From assembly GCA_035472475.1 (NCBI GenBank), contig DATIPA010000255.1:1-20884 (forward strand): DNA of 20,884 nt, written 5' to 3'. Below, piece by piece: positions 7,432 through 14,055 of the stretch. Positions within the stretch are counted from its first letter, which is position 1. Every line of letters begins with the position of its first letter. This stretch comes from JAFAXD01 sp035472475 (GTDB lineage: Bacteria > Pseudomonadota > Alphaproteobacteria > Rhizobiales > Xanthobacteraceae). The notes under the pieces are model-generated. The model was not told the origin of the DNA and ran no database searches. It saw only the letters and a program-made list of their open reading frames with translations. The position numbers were made by a program, and so were the translations under genes.

Positions 7432-8448
7432 ATGTCAGTGGCCGCTTTGGATACGACCGATCAACTGCGCAAGGCGTGGAAAGACGCCCACCTCGCGCCG
7501 CTTTGGGAAAGCCCCACCGCGCACAAGCCCCCGCCCCCGCCCGACCCATCCTATTTGTGGTCGTGGGAGCGCGTGCGTCCGCTGATCGGGCGCGCGATCG
7601 AGGTGGCGAACCCCGCCGCGGTCGAACGCCGCGTGTTGACGCTGGTCAATCCGATCACGCGCGGCCCGGAGGATCAGGCGACGGCGCGCACCCTCTCCGC
7701 AGCGCTGCAGATCCTGCTGCCGGGGGAAACCGCCCGCCCGCATCGCCACTCCATGAACGCCATCCGGTTTGTGCTCGAAGGCGAAGGCGCGCTTACTATT
7801 GTCGACGGCAAGCCGTGCCCGATGCAGTTCGGCGATCTCATTCTCACGCCCGCATGGTCGTGGCACGAGCATGCGCACCACGGCAGCGGGCCGATGATCT
7901 GGCTCGACGCGCTCGACGTGCCATTACACCTGTGGTTCGGCACCGCCGCATTCGAAGCCGGCCCTGTGCGTGAAATGCCGCCGACACTGCCGGATGCGGC
8001 GTACGCAGTTGCCAACGTGGCGCCCGAGGTTGCATTCCTGTCCGCGCACTCACCGGTCTTTCGCTATCCCTATCCGGACGTCGTGAAGGCGTTGGGCGCG
8101 GCACCGCGTGCGCGCGACGGCGCGCGCCGCGTCCGTTACATCAATCCAGTGACTGGCGGCGCCGCCATGGCGATCATGGACATGCATCTGATACAGGTCG
8201 ATCGCGAGCCGGCGGTTCCGTTCCGTACGAACAGCAATGCGGTCGCCTGTGTGGTCGAGGGCCGCGGCGAGAGCCGGATCGGCGGTGACACCATCGTATG
8301 GGGCCCGCGCGACATCTTCACACTGCCGCAGGGCAACTGGATCAGTCACCGCGGCGAAGGAACCTCACGTCTGTTCGTGGTGTCCGATCGCGATGCGCTG
8401 GCACGGCTCGGCATCCTGCGCGACGAGTACGGCAACAGCGCGAACTGA
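7432..8448 (+). CDS. Gentisate 1,2-dioxygenase-family bicupin dioxygenase
   Basis: This 338-residue protein has two cupin domains. The N-terminal one (about residues 90-165) holds the likely Fe(II) ligands in PHRH (His104, His106) and in the WHEHAH segment (His145 or His147). The C-terminal cupin (about 262-325) lacks such histidines, as is usual for the family. Members open the ring of gentisate between C1 and C2 to give maleylpyruvate. Salicylate 1,2-dioxygenase and 1-hydroxy-2-naphthoate dioxygenase share the fold and cannot be excluded. ATG 7432 is preceded by GGGAG at about eight bases; the longer frame from 7363 adds unrelated residues. The gene follows tctA by 87 bases on the same strand. 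An FAH-family hydrolase 2 kb downstream could act later in the same pathway. Confidence 0.88.
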   Translation: MSVAALDTTDQLRKAWKDAHLAPLWESPTAHKPPPPPDPSYLWSWERVRPLIGRAIEVANPAAVERRVLTLVNPITRGPEDQATARTLSAALQILLPGETARPHRHSMNAIRFVLEGEGALTIVDGKPCPMQFGDLILTPAWSWHEHAHHGSGPMIWLDALDVPLHLWFGTAAFEAGPVREMPPTLPDAAYAVANVAPEVAFLSAHSPVFRYPYPDVVKALGAAPRARDGARRVRYINPVTGGAAMAIMDMHLIQVDREPAVPFRTNSNAVACVVEGRGESRIGGDTIVWGPRDIFTLPQGNWISHRGEGTSRLFVVSDRDALARLGILRDEYGNSAN

Positions 8449-8484
8449 CGGCCGCCAAACCCGAACGGCCTGCCAGGGCATACA

Positions 8485-8515
8485 TTGACAGAATAATCCC
8501 TATAGGGACTATATT
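8485..8515 (+). promoter_or_regulatory. Sigma-70-type promoter of the LLM monooxygenase gene
   Basis: A perfect -35 box TTGACA (8485-8490) is followed after 19 bases by TATATT (8510-8515). ACTATA at 17 bases is an alternative -10. The transcript would start about 20 bases upstream of ATG 8542. The spacer holds a perfect 12-base palindrome, so a bound repressor would block RNA polymerase. Confidence 0.6.
8497..8508. promoter_or_regulatory. Palindromic operator TCCCTATAGGGA between -35 and -10
   Basis: TCCCTATAGGGA is a perfect 12-base palindrome. Beyond the mismatch at 8496/8509, three further pairs continue it (8493-8495 with 8510-8512). It lies in the promoter spacer of the LLM gene. The left half, TCCCTATA, recurs at 10575-10582 beside marR. 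The MarR protein encoded at 10073-10534 is the obvious candidate ligand, by inference. Confidence 0.6.
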
Positions 8516-8541
8516 CACTGCGACCACCCGACGGAGCGATC

Positions 8542-9630
8542 ATGCAGCTCGGCGTCCAGTTCTTCCCGGCGGTGAGCCCACGCGACAAGGATGCGGCGAG
8601 CTATTTCGCGGACTGCCTGACGGTGGTCGAAGAGGCCGATCGGCTTGGCTTTACCCACGCCCGCACGGTTGAGCACTATTTCGAAGCGTACGGAGGCTAT
8701 AGCCCGAATCCGATCGTGTTCCTGTCGGCGATGTCGCAGCGGGCCAAGCGGATGCGCCTCGTGACCGGCGCGGTGCTGCCGGTCTTCAACAATCCACTCA
8801 AGCTCGCGGGCGAGATCGGCATGTTGGATGCGATTTCGGGTGGGCGCCTCGACGTCGGGTTCGCGCGCGCGTTCCTGCCGCACGAATTCCGCCGCTTCGG
8901 GGTTTCGCCTGACGAATCGCGCGCCCGCTTTCAGGAGGGGCTCGATCAGGTCGATCTCCTGCTGACCACGGAAGGCGCCAGCTACCGCGGCCTGTTCCAT
9001 TCGTTCGAGAACGTTACGTCGCTGCCGCGCCCGACCCAGAAACCACGGCCCAACTTCTATATCGCGGCGACGCAGACCATGGAGTCGTTCGAGTTCGCGG
9101 CCCGCCGCGGCTACGGCTTGATGACGATCCCGATCGGCCCAATCAAGCCGCTGGTCGCCCGCTATCGCGAAGTCTGGCGCGAGGCGGGCCACCCCGGCGA
9201 CGGCAACGTCATGATCGCGTTCCACATGCTCTGCCATGAGAACGGCCAGCGCGCCCGCGATCTCGCGCGCGAGCCCTACTATCAGTACTTCCGCGTGATG
9301 AATGAATCGACGCGCGACTGGGCCGACCGCAAGACCGTTTCCAAGGACTATCGCGACTACGACCGGTCGATGGGCAATATGAGCCGGTCCAACTTCGAGG
9401 AGCAGATCGAGAAGGGCAGCGTCTGGGTGGGAACGCCCGACGAGATCAAGGGAATCGTCGCACGCTTTGTCGATTTCATGGGCCCGTTCGAGCACGCCTC
9501 GCTGCAGATCAATTTCGGCAACATGGATTGCGACGACGCGCTGCGCTCGATGCGACTGTTCGCATCCGAAGTGATGCCGACGCTGACGGCCGCGAGCGCC
9601 GAGCCGGCGCGCAAGGCCAAGGCCGGTTAA
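8542..9630 (+). CDS. LLM class (luciferase-like) flavin-dependent monooxygenase
   Basis: This 362-residue protein is a TIM-barrel member of the bacterial luciferase family. It shows the typical N-terminal strand (MQLGVQFFP), an early helix EEADRLGFTHARTVEHY, and the family core around residues 72-120 (TGAVLPVFNNPLKLAGEIGM, then ISGGRLDVGFARAF). Family members use FMNH2 supplied by a separate reductase and O2 to oxidise their substrate. No reductase gene is in the window. The substrate is not evident. A Rieske ferredoxin gene follows 113 bases later, an uncommon partner for this class. The promoter with its palindrome lies directly upstream, so the gene is probably under MarR control together with the FAH-family gene. 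The ATG is preceded by GGAGCGATC, giving a plausible ribosome site. Confidence 0.88.
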   Translation: MQLGVQFFPAVSPRDKDAASYFADCLTVVEEADRLGFTHARTVEHYFEAYGGYSPNPIVFLSAMSQRAKRMRLVTGAVLPVFNNPLKLAGEIGMLDAISGGRLDVGFARAFLPHEFRRFGVSPDESRARFQEGLDQVDLLLTTEGASYRGLFHSFENVTSLPRPTQKPRPNFYIAATQTMESFEFAARRGYGLMTIPIGPIKPLVARYREVWREAGHPGDGNVMIAFHMLCHENGQRARDLAREPYYQYFRVMNESTRDWADRKTVSKDYRDYDRSMGNMSRSNFEEQIEKGSVWVGTPDEIKGIVARFVDFMGPFEHASLQINFGNMDCDDALRSMRLFASEVMPTLTAASAEPARKAKAG

Positions 9631-9641
9631 GCAACAGAGCG

Positions 9642-9719
9642 ATGGCCGTTGTTGACGGCGACATGAAGTTCCGCAAGAAGGGCTCCCGTGTTCGACGCGA
9701 ACTGGTAGCGAACACCTGA
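9642..9719 (+). CDS. Possible 25-residue small ORF between the LLM and Rieske genes
   Basis: ATG 9642 opens a 25-codon frame ending at TGA 9717-9719. It fills most of the 113-base gap between the LLM stop (9630) and the Rieske start (9744). The peptide is strongly basic in the middle (KFRKKGSRVRREL). The upstream ribosome site is poor. It may be chance or a decayed fragment; I do not recognise it. Confidence 0.2.
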   Translation: MAVVDGDMKFRKKGSRVRRELVANT

Positions 9720-9732
9720 TTTATGCGTGGTA

Positions 9733-9746
9733 AAGGGACGCGAATG
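9733..9746 (+). promoter_or_regulatory. Ribosome binding site deciding the Rieske start
   Basis: AAGGG at 9733-9737 lies six bases before ATG 9744. It favours that start over the ATG at 9723, which has no ribosome site and would add seven atypical residues. Confidence 0.6.
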
Positions 9747-10061
9747 CCGGACGGAAAATGGGTCAAGGTCGCCGAGCGCTCGGCGCTCGCCGAAGGTGCG
9801 ATGGTGGGGGTCGAGGTCGGTGACCTGCTGATCGCGCTCTACAACGTGGACGGCGAGATCTACGCGACTGACAACACCTGCACCCACGCCTTCGCGATGC
9901 TGACCGACGGCTTCCTTGACGGCGACATCATCGAATGCCCGCTGCATGGCGGCTGTTTCAAGGTGCAGACCGGCGAGGGCCAAGGCGCACCGGTCACCGA
10001 AAACATCAAGACCTACCCGGTGCGAGTCGTCGATGACGCCATCGAAGTACAGGTGGGGTGA
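9744..10061 (+). CDS. Rieske [2Fe-2S] ferredoxin
   Basis: This 105-residue protein is almost entirely one Rieske domain. The cluster ligands are Cys46 and His48 in CTH, and Cys65 and His68 in CPLH (pattern C-x-H-x16-C-x2-H). The length matches the stand-alone ferredoxins of ring-hydroxylating dioxygenases (such as the naphthalene and biphenyl systems), which pass electrons from a reductase to an oxygenase. Neither an oxygenase alpha subunit nor a reductase is in the window. Gene order suggests co-transcription with the LLM monooxygenase upstream. An alternative is a NirD-like small subunit. The convergent marR gene ends 11 bases downstream. Confidence 0.9.
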   Translation: MPDGKWVKVAERSALAEGAMVGVEVGDLLIALYNVDGEIYATDNTCTHAFAMLTDGFLDGDIIECPLHGGCFKVQTGEGQGAPVTENIKTYPVRVVDDAIEVQVG

Positions 10062-10072
10062 GTTTGCGATAG

Positions 10073-10534
10073 TCAGGACGAAGAGCGTTGCGCATTGCGC
10101 CGCTTCGCATATCCGTCGAGCAGCGTTCGCACCATGCGCATGAATTGACGCCGTTCGGCGGGCGGAAGCGGTGCCAGGATCTTGGCCTGCGAACGATCGA
10201 TGCTAGCCTCGATCGCAGCCAGCAGCCGGCGCGCCTTCGCGGTGATGAACACCGAATTGGCCCGCCCGTCGTTGGCCGCCGTACGTTTGTCGATCAGGCC
10301 GCGGCGCGCCAGCGCGTCTACGATGCGCGCCGTCATCGACCGATCGATCGCGGTGAGCTCGGAGAGCGTGACCTGATCGATACCCGGTCGGTGTTCCAGG
10401 ACCTGGAGGGTGACGTATTGGGTCGGGGTCAAATCGAAACCGGCGGTCTCCTCGTGGAAAATCAGCACGGCATATTGCTGCAGCCGCCGGATGAGGTGCC
10501 CGGGCTTCGAGAACGGATCGACCAGAGATTTCAT
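10073..10534 (-). CDS. MarR-family transcriptional regulator
   Basis: This 153-residue protein has the MarR layout. An N-terminal helix is followed by a winged helix-turn-helix (about 54-81, TLSELTAIDRSMTARIVDALARR), a wing with the conserved Asp-Gly-Arg (Asp89-Arg91), and a C-terminal dimerisation helix. MarR proteins usually repress nearby genes and release DNA on binding a phenolic or aromatic ligand. The gene is divergent from the FAH-family hydrolase (81 bases between starts) and convergent with the Rieske gene. Its own promoter overlaps the TCCCTATA element, so autoregulation is likely. ATG 10534 gives the usual N-terminus. The likely ligand is a substrate or intermediate of the surrounding aromatic pathway, by inference. 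Confidence 0.92.
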   Translation of the reverse strand: MKSLVDPFSKPGHLIRRLQQYAVLIFHEETAGFDLTPTQYVTLQVLEHRPGIDQVTLSELTAIDRSMTARIVDALARRGLIDKRTAANDGRANSVFITAKARRLLAAIEASIDRSQAKILAPLPPAERRQFMRMVRTLLDGYAKRRNAQRSSS

Positions 10535-10558
10535 CGCTGTACAACTCGATAGGCGTCG

Positions 10559-10589
10559 TTCATAAAAACATTGCTCCCTATACTGTCAA
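10559..10589 (-). promoter_or_regulatory. Promoter of marR
   Basis: On the minus strand TTGACA (10589-10584) is followed at 17, 18 or 19 bases by TTTATG, TTATGA or TATGAA. The start of transcription would lie roughly 20 bases before ATG 10534. The bases directly after the -35 box (GTATAGGGA) contain the operator half-site. The LLM promoter has the same TTGACAG with the operator in its spacer. Confidence 0.5.
10575..10582. promoter_or_regulatory. Operator half-site TCCCTATA in the marR/FAH divergent region
   Basis: This octamer is identical to the left half of the palindrome at 8497-8508. It overlaps the -10-like TATACT (10579-10584) of the plus-strand FAH gene and lies between the -35 and -10 boxes of marR. 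The other half is not a match (CTGT instead of GGGA). Confidence 0.5.
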
Positions 10590-10615
10590 TTGCGTCCGAG
10601 GCTCGAGGAAACAGA

Positions 10616-11473
10616 ATGAAAATCTGCTGGTTCGGCGACAACCAACTGGGGCTGGTCGAAGGCGACACTGTGCGCGATGTGAGCGCGGCACTTAAGGTGC
10701 TGCCGTCGCAGCGCTACCCTGCCCCCAAGGGCGACCCGTTGATCGCCAACCTGCCGCTGATCCGGGCCGAAATTCAGAAGATCGCGCCCGACGCCAAGAC
10801 GTTCGCGGTGAAGGACGTACGCCTGCTAAGCCCGGTCGCGAGCCCGACCAAGATCATCGGCACCCCGGTCAACTATCTCAAGCACATCGAGGAGGCGGAT
10901 GCCCAGCGCGACGTGTTCTCCAACCGCAATCGAGGCAGCATCGAGGAGCAGGGCCTGTTTCTCAAGGCCACGAGCTCGCTGGTTGGGCCGGGCGAAGGCG
11001 TGAAGCTGCGGTTCCTCGATCGGCGCACCGACCACGAGATGGAACTCGGGGTCGTGATCGGAACTTTTGCCAACAACATTGCAGAGGCGCGGGCGCTCGA
11101 TTACGTCGCCGGTTATTGCATCGCGCTCGACATGGTGGTGCGCGGCTCGGAGGACCGCAGCTTCCGGAAATCGATCGATACCTATGCGGTCGCCGGACCC
11201 TGGCTGGTGACCGCAGACGAGATCCAGGCGCCCGGCCGCCTCAAGTTCAGCCTGTCGGTCAACGGCGAGGTGCGTCAGGCCTCTGACACGCAGTTCATGA
11301 TCATGAGCATCGAGCGCCAGATCGCCTGGGCGTCGACATGGTACCCGCTCTATCCGGGCGACATCATCATGACCGGAACCTGCGAGGGCGTCTCGCGCGT
11401 GGTGCCGGGCGACGTCATGCATTGCGAGATCGAGCAAATCGGCGCGATGGACGTAACGATCTCGGCGGTGTGA
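10616..11473 (+). CDS. Fumarylacetoacetate hydrolase (FAH) family protein, probable acylpyruvate hydrolase
   Basis: This 285-residue protein has the FAH catalytic domain from about residue 75 on. It opens with KIIGTPVNYLKH and carries metal ligands Glu141 and Glu143 (HEMELG) and Asp172 (ALDMVVRG). The late segment YPLYPGDIIMTGTCEGV is also typical. Members hydrolyse C-C bonds of acylpyruvates or decarboxylate/isomerise oxo-dienoates. Next to a gentisate-type dioxygenase the best guess is fumarylpyruvate (or maleylpyruvate) hydrolysis to pyruvate plus a dicarboxylate. An HpaG-like isomerase is the alternative. ATG 10616 has GAGGAAA six bases upstream; the longer frame from 10571 runs through the promoter. 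It is divergent from marR and shares the operator half-site. Confidence 0.88.
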   Translation: MKICWFGDNQLGLVEGDTVRDVSAALKVLPSQRYPAPKGDPLIANLPLIRAEIQKIAPDAKTFAVKDVRLLSPVASPTKIIGTPVNYLKHIEEADAQRDVFSNRNRGSIEEQGLFLKATSSLVGPGEGVKLRFLDRRTDHEMELGVVIGTFANNIAEARALDYVAGYCIALDMVVRGSEDRSFRKSIDTYAVAGPWLVTADEIQAPGRLKFSLSVNGEVRQASDTQFMIMSIERQIAWASTWYPLYPGDIIMTGTCEGVSRVVPGDVMHCEIEQIGAMDVTISAV

Positions 11474-11485
11474 ATCCTGGCTGAG

Positions 11486-12490
11486 CTAAATCTTCAGCAC
11501 GCGCTCCGCGTTGCGGTGCGCGATCTTGGCACGGTCGGCCTCGCTGATCGATAGCTTGCGCAGGAACTCCATGCCGACCGTGTTGGCCTCATAAGGCCAG
11601 TCGACGGCGAACAGGATATTGTCCGCGCCGAGCGCCAGCAGCGTGCACACGAACGCGGGCTCGTACCAGTTCCCGCTGGTGGTAACAATCAGATTGTCGC
11701 GCAGATAGTCGATCGGTGCCTTCTTCAGGCCGCGCCGCATGGCCGCAATCGCGCTGTGGTCGTTAAGCCGATGCATGGCGAACGGCAGCCCTTCGCCGAG
11801 GTGACCGAGAATGATCTTGAGCGTCGGATAGGTGTCGAACACGCCGGCGAACAGAATGCGCAGAAAGTGACAGCTGGTGTCGATAGCAAATCCCCAGGCC
11901 GAGCCTTGCAATTCCTCATAGGGCGCGAAGTACGCCTTGACCGCTTCTGGATGCGGCATCGCCGGATGCAGATAGATCGGAACGTCGAGCCTGGCCGCCG
12001 TCTCAAACACCGGCCAGAATTTCTTGTCGTCGAGAAACGCGCCTTGGGTGTGGCCATGAATCATGGCGCCCTTGAACCCGAGCTCTTTAACGGCACGTTC
12101 GAGCTCACGCGCCGCCGCTTGCGGATCCGGGGTCGGTAGCGCCGCAAAGCCGGCAAAGCGGTCCGAGTGTTTGGCAACCGCGTCGGCCAAGCGATCGTTG
12201 GCGTCGCGCGCCATCGGGACCGCAACGTCGGCCGCAAACCCTTGCGGGCCCGGTTGGCCAAAGGAAAGCACCTGGATATCGACGCCCGCGGCGTCCATGT
12301 GTCGAAGCCGCTCGTCACCGAGATCGGCGATCTGCTTGGTGATGTCATGGCCGATGTGTTCGCTGCGGCTCGCAATCCAGCAGTCGCGAAATGCGCTGCT
12401 CTTGGCGTACTGACGCAGCAGTAGAGTGACGAAATGCTCCTCGATCGCGATGACGCGCGCAGGCTTCTTGGCGGCGAGATAGTCGGACAT
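11486..12490 (-). CDS. Metal-dependent amidohydrolase, gamma-resorcylate/hydroxybenzoate decarboxylase-like (ACMSD superfamily)
   Basis: This 334-residue TIM-barrel protein belongs to the amidohydrolase-2/ACMSD group. Its metal set matches gamma-resorcylate decarboxylase: Glu17 and His19 in EEHF, His175 in YLHP, and Asp297 in VDWPYE, with His230 in ILGHLGEGLPF as the catalytic partner. Such enzymes remove (or add) a carboxylate on hydroxylated benzoates without an organic cofactor. ATG 12490 (MSDYLAAK...) is chosen because GGGAG lies about eight bases upstream and the longer frame to 12589 adds 33 Arg/Ser-rich residues. It is convergent with the FAH gene (12 bases between stops) and follows the sulfurtransferase gene on the same strand. 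A lactonase or another decarboxylase is possible. The context suits a catabolic decarboxylation. Confidence 0.85.
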   Translation of the reverse strand: MSDYLAAKKPARVIAIEEHFVTLLLRQYAKSSAFRDCWIASRSEHIGHDITKQIADLGDERLRHMDAAGVDIQVLSFGQPGPQGFAADVAVPMARDANDRLADAVAKHSDRFAGFAALPTPDPQAAARELERAVKELGFKGAMIHGHTQGAFLDDKKFWPVFETAARLDVPIYLHPAMPHPEAVKAYFAPYEELQGSAWGFAIDTSCHFLRILFAGVFDTYPTLKIILGHLGEGLPFAMHRLNDHSAIAAMRRGLKKAPIDYLRDNLIVTTSGNWYEPAFVCTLLALGADNILFAVDWPYEANTVGMEFLRKLSISEADRAKIAHRNAERVLKI

Positions 12491-12569
12491 GGACGGAGAC
12501 TCCCGGCTTGATCTTCGCGAGATGGCGGACGGCGACGAACCGATCCTACGACGCGTCGTCCGCTCTGCT

Positions 12570-13415
12570 CTACCCGGGTCCGACCTCAACGGGGCGCGTC
12601 TCGTCCTCGGTCCATTCCGACATCGAGCCGTCGTAGAGCCGCACCCGCGGCCGGCGCAGCACCTCCGACAAAATGAACCAGCTGGTCGCTGCCTGATGGC
12701 CGGTGTTGCAATAGCTCACGATCGGCTGTGCCGGCAGCGCGAACAGGCGCTCGAGCTCGGGAACCGGCTTTAGCCGCCGCGTCGCCGGATCAAAGGCGCG
12801 CGCATGATCGTGGTGAACCGCGTCCGGCAACCGCCCTGCCCGTTTCGCTTGCGGACTTTTCTCGTGACCTTCGAAATAGCTCTGCGAGCGGGTGTCGAGC
12901 AGGATTTCGTCGCCCTGCGCGACCGCGTCCTCCACTGCGGCCAGATCGGCGCGCAGCCCGTCGATGAACTGCACCGGATAGGCCGGCACTGCCGGCGGTG
13001 CACGGCGCCCGCTTTCGACTGCAAGCCCAGCCTCCTGCCAGGCGGCCATCCCGCCATCCAGCACGGATTGCTTCACATGGCCGGCGACCTTGAGGGTCCA
13101 ATAGACACGCGCGGCAGCACTGAAATCGCCGGGCGAGGTCCCGGCGCCGACCACGATCACGTGAACGGAGGGTGTAATTCCACAGCGGGCGAACAGAGCG
13201 GCGAGGTGCTGCGCATCCGGCAGCAGGCCGCTCGCCATGCCTTTGGTCGTGCGCCAGCCGTCCTTGACATAGTCGGTGTGGACCGCACCCGGAATATGCG
13301 CAGCCTCGTAAGCGGCGGCGCCGCCGCCGTCGACGGCGGAGCGGAGGTCCAGTATGCAGAGCCCATCGCGCGAGTGCGCGGCAAGCCACTGCGCAGAAAC
13401 CAGCGGGTCGGTCAT
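12570..13415 (-). CDS. Two-domain rhodanese, thiosulfate/3-mercaptopyruvate sulfurtransferase
   Basis: This 281-residue protein has two rhodanese domains. The N-terminal domain (about 1-130) starts with LVSAQWLAAH, has the DYVKDGW segment after IPGA, and lacks a cysteine at the loop position. The C-terminal domain (about 150-275) carries the catalytic loop CNTGHQA with Cys236. This matches SseA-like enzymes that move sulfane sulfur from thiosulfate or mercaptopyruvate to an acceptor. ATG 13415 gives the family N-terminus (MTDPLVSAQWL); the longer frame to 13568 runs through a hairpin repeat and is rejected. It follows the sulfite reductase operon on the same strand after 106 bases, so a sulfur-metabolism link is likely. 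The amidohydrolase downstream is probably on the same transcript (79-base gap). Confidence 0.9.
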   Translation of the reverse strand: MTDPLVSAQWLAAHSRDGLCILDLRSAVDGGGAAAYEAAHIPGAVHTDYVKDGWRTTKGMASGLLPDAQHLAALFARCGITPSVHVIVVGAGTSPGDFSAAARVYWTLKVAGHVKQSVLDGGMAAWQEAGLAVESGRRAPPAVPAYPVQFIDGLRADLAAVEDAVAQGDEILLDTRSQSYFEGHEKSPQAKRAGRLPDAVHHDHARAFDPATRRLKPVPELERLFALPAQPIVSYCNTGHQAATSWFILSEVLRRPRVRLYDGSMSEWTEDETRPVEVGPG

Positions 13416-13521
13416 GGCGATGCTGATAGGCTCATGGGCGGCGACTTTCAATCGCCAAGCTCGCGGCTGTCGTCGCCCGTGAAAGCGGGCGATGACGCCG
13501 GGTGAGAGGGCTGACCTAAAA
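13416..13521. repeat. Intergenic spacer with a REP-like hairpin
   Basis: The stretch holds an imperfect inverted repeat, GTCGTCGCCCG (13469-13479) and CGGGCGATGAC (13486-13496), with the loop TGAAAG and one mismatch. This is the form of the short palindromic repeats I associate with Bradyrhizobium-like genomes. A smaller hairpin, GGCGA/TCGCC, lies at 13440-13456. Both sit between the DUF934 stop and the sulfurtransferase start. They could end transcription of the cys operon or stabilise its 3' end, although no T-tract follows. Confidence 0.55.
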
Positions 13522-14055
13522 CTACGCTGAAACGCGCTCCGAGCGCACCGAAACTGGGCGTGCGTCACGACTGGTGCGGACGCGCGCGACCGTTACGCGG
13601 CCGTCGCCGGTTGGCTGGAAGAACACGCTGTAACGCCGCGCCGCCTCCTCGAACGCGGTGGCGTCGGCGGGCTTGGCAACCTCGAACGCATCGAAGCCAG
13701 CGCGCATCAGGAACAGGAACTGGTCGCGCAGCACCTGGCCGGTCGCGCGCAGTTCGCCGCGGAAACCGAACCGTTCGCGCAACACGCGCGCCTGGCTGTA
13801 CGCCCGTCCGTCCTTATAGACTGGAAACACCAGGGCAATGAGCGCGAGGTTTGCCAGATGCGGCTCGAGCTCGGAGACGTTGCGGCTGTTGGGCCAAATG
13901 ACCCCGACCGCGTCCTCGCGCTGCGCGAATTCGTCGGCATCAGCGAGGAAGCGTTCCGCCGATACGATGACCGGCCCCCGCTCCGGCACCGGCTCGCCGT
14001 CGGCGACGCGCAGAAAGCGGTCCTCGACGATCTTTCCTGATCTAACGAGTGGCAT
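13522..14055 (-). CDS. DUF934 family protein of the sulfite reduction operon
   Basis: This 177-residue protein belongs to DUF934, a family found next to siroheme sulfite reductase genes and thought to assist that reaction; its biochemical role is not settled. Recognisable parts are the central IWPNSRNVSELEPHLANLALIALVFPVYKDGRAYSQARVL and FRGELRATGQVLRDQ segments (I quote only pieces; residues about 55-125). ATG 14055 (MPLVRSGKIVED) overlaps the cysI stop by 14 bases, so the two are translationally coupled. The longer frame to 14199 lies inside cysI. In related genomes a cysH gene usually follows; here a hairpin and a sulfurtransferase gene follow instead. Confidence 0.88.
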   Translation of the reverse strand: MPLVRSGKIVEDRFLRVADGEPVPERGPVIVSAERFLADADEFAQREDAVGVIWPNSRNVSELEPHLANLALIALVFPVYKDGRAYSQARVLRERFGFRGELRATGQVLRDQFLFLMRAGFDAFEVAKPADATAFEEAARRYSVFFQPTGDGRVTVARVRTSRDARPVSVRSERVSA

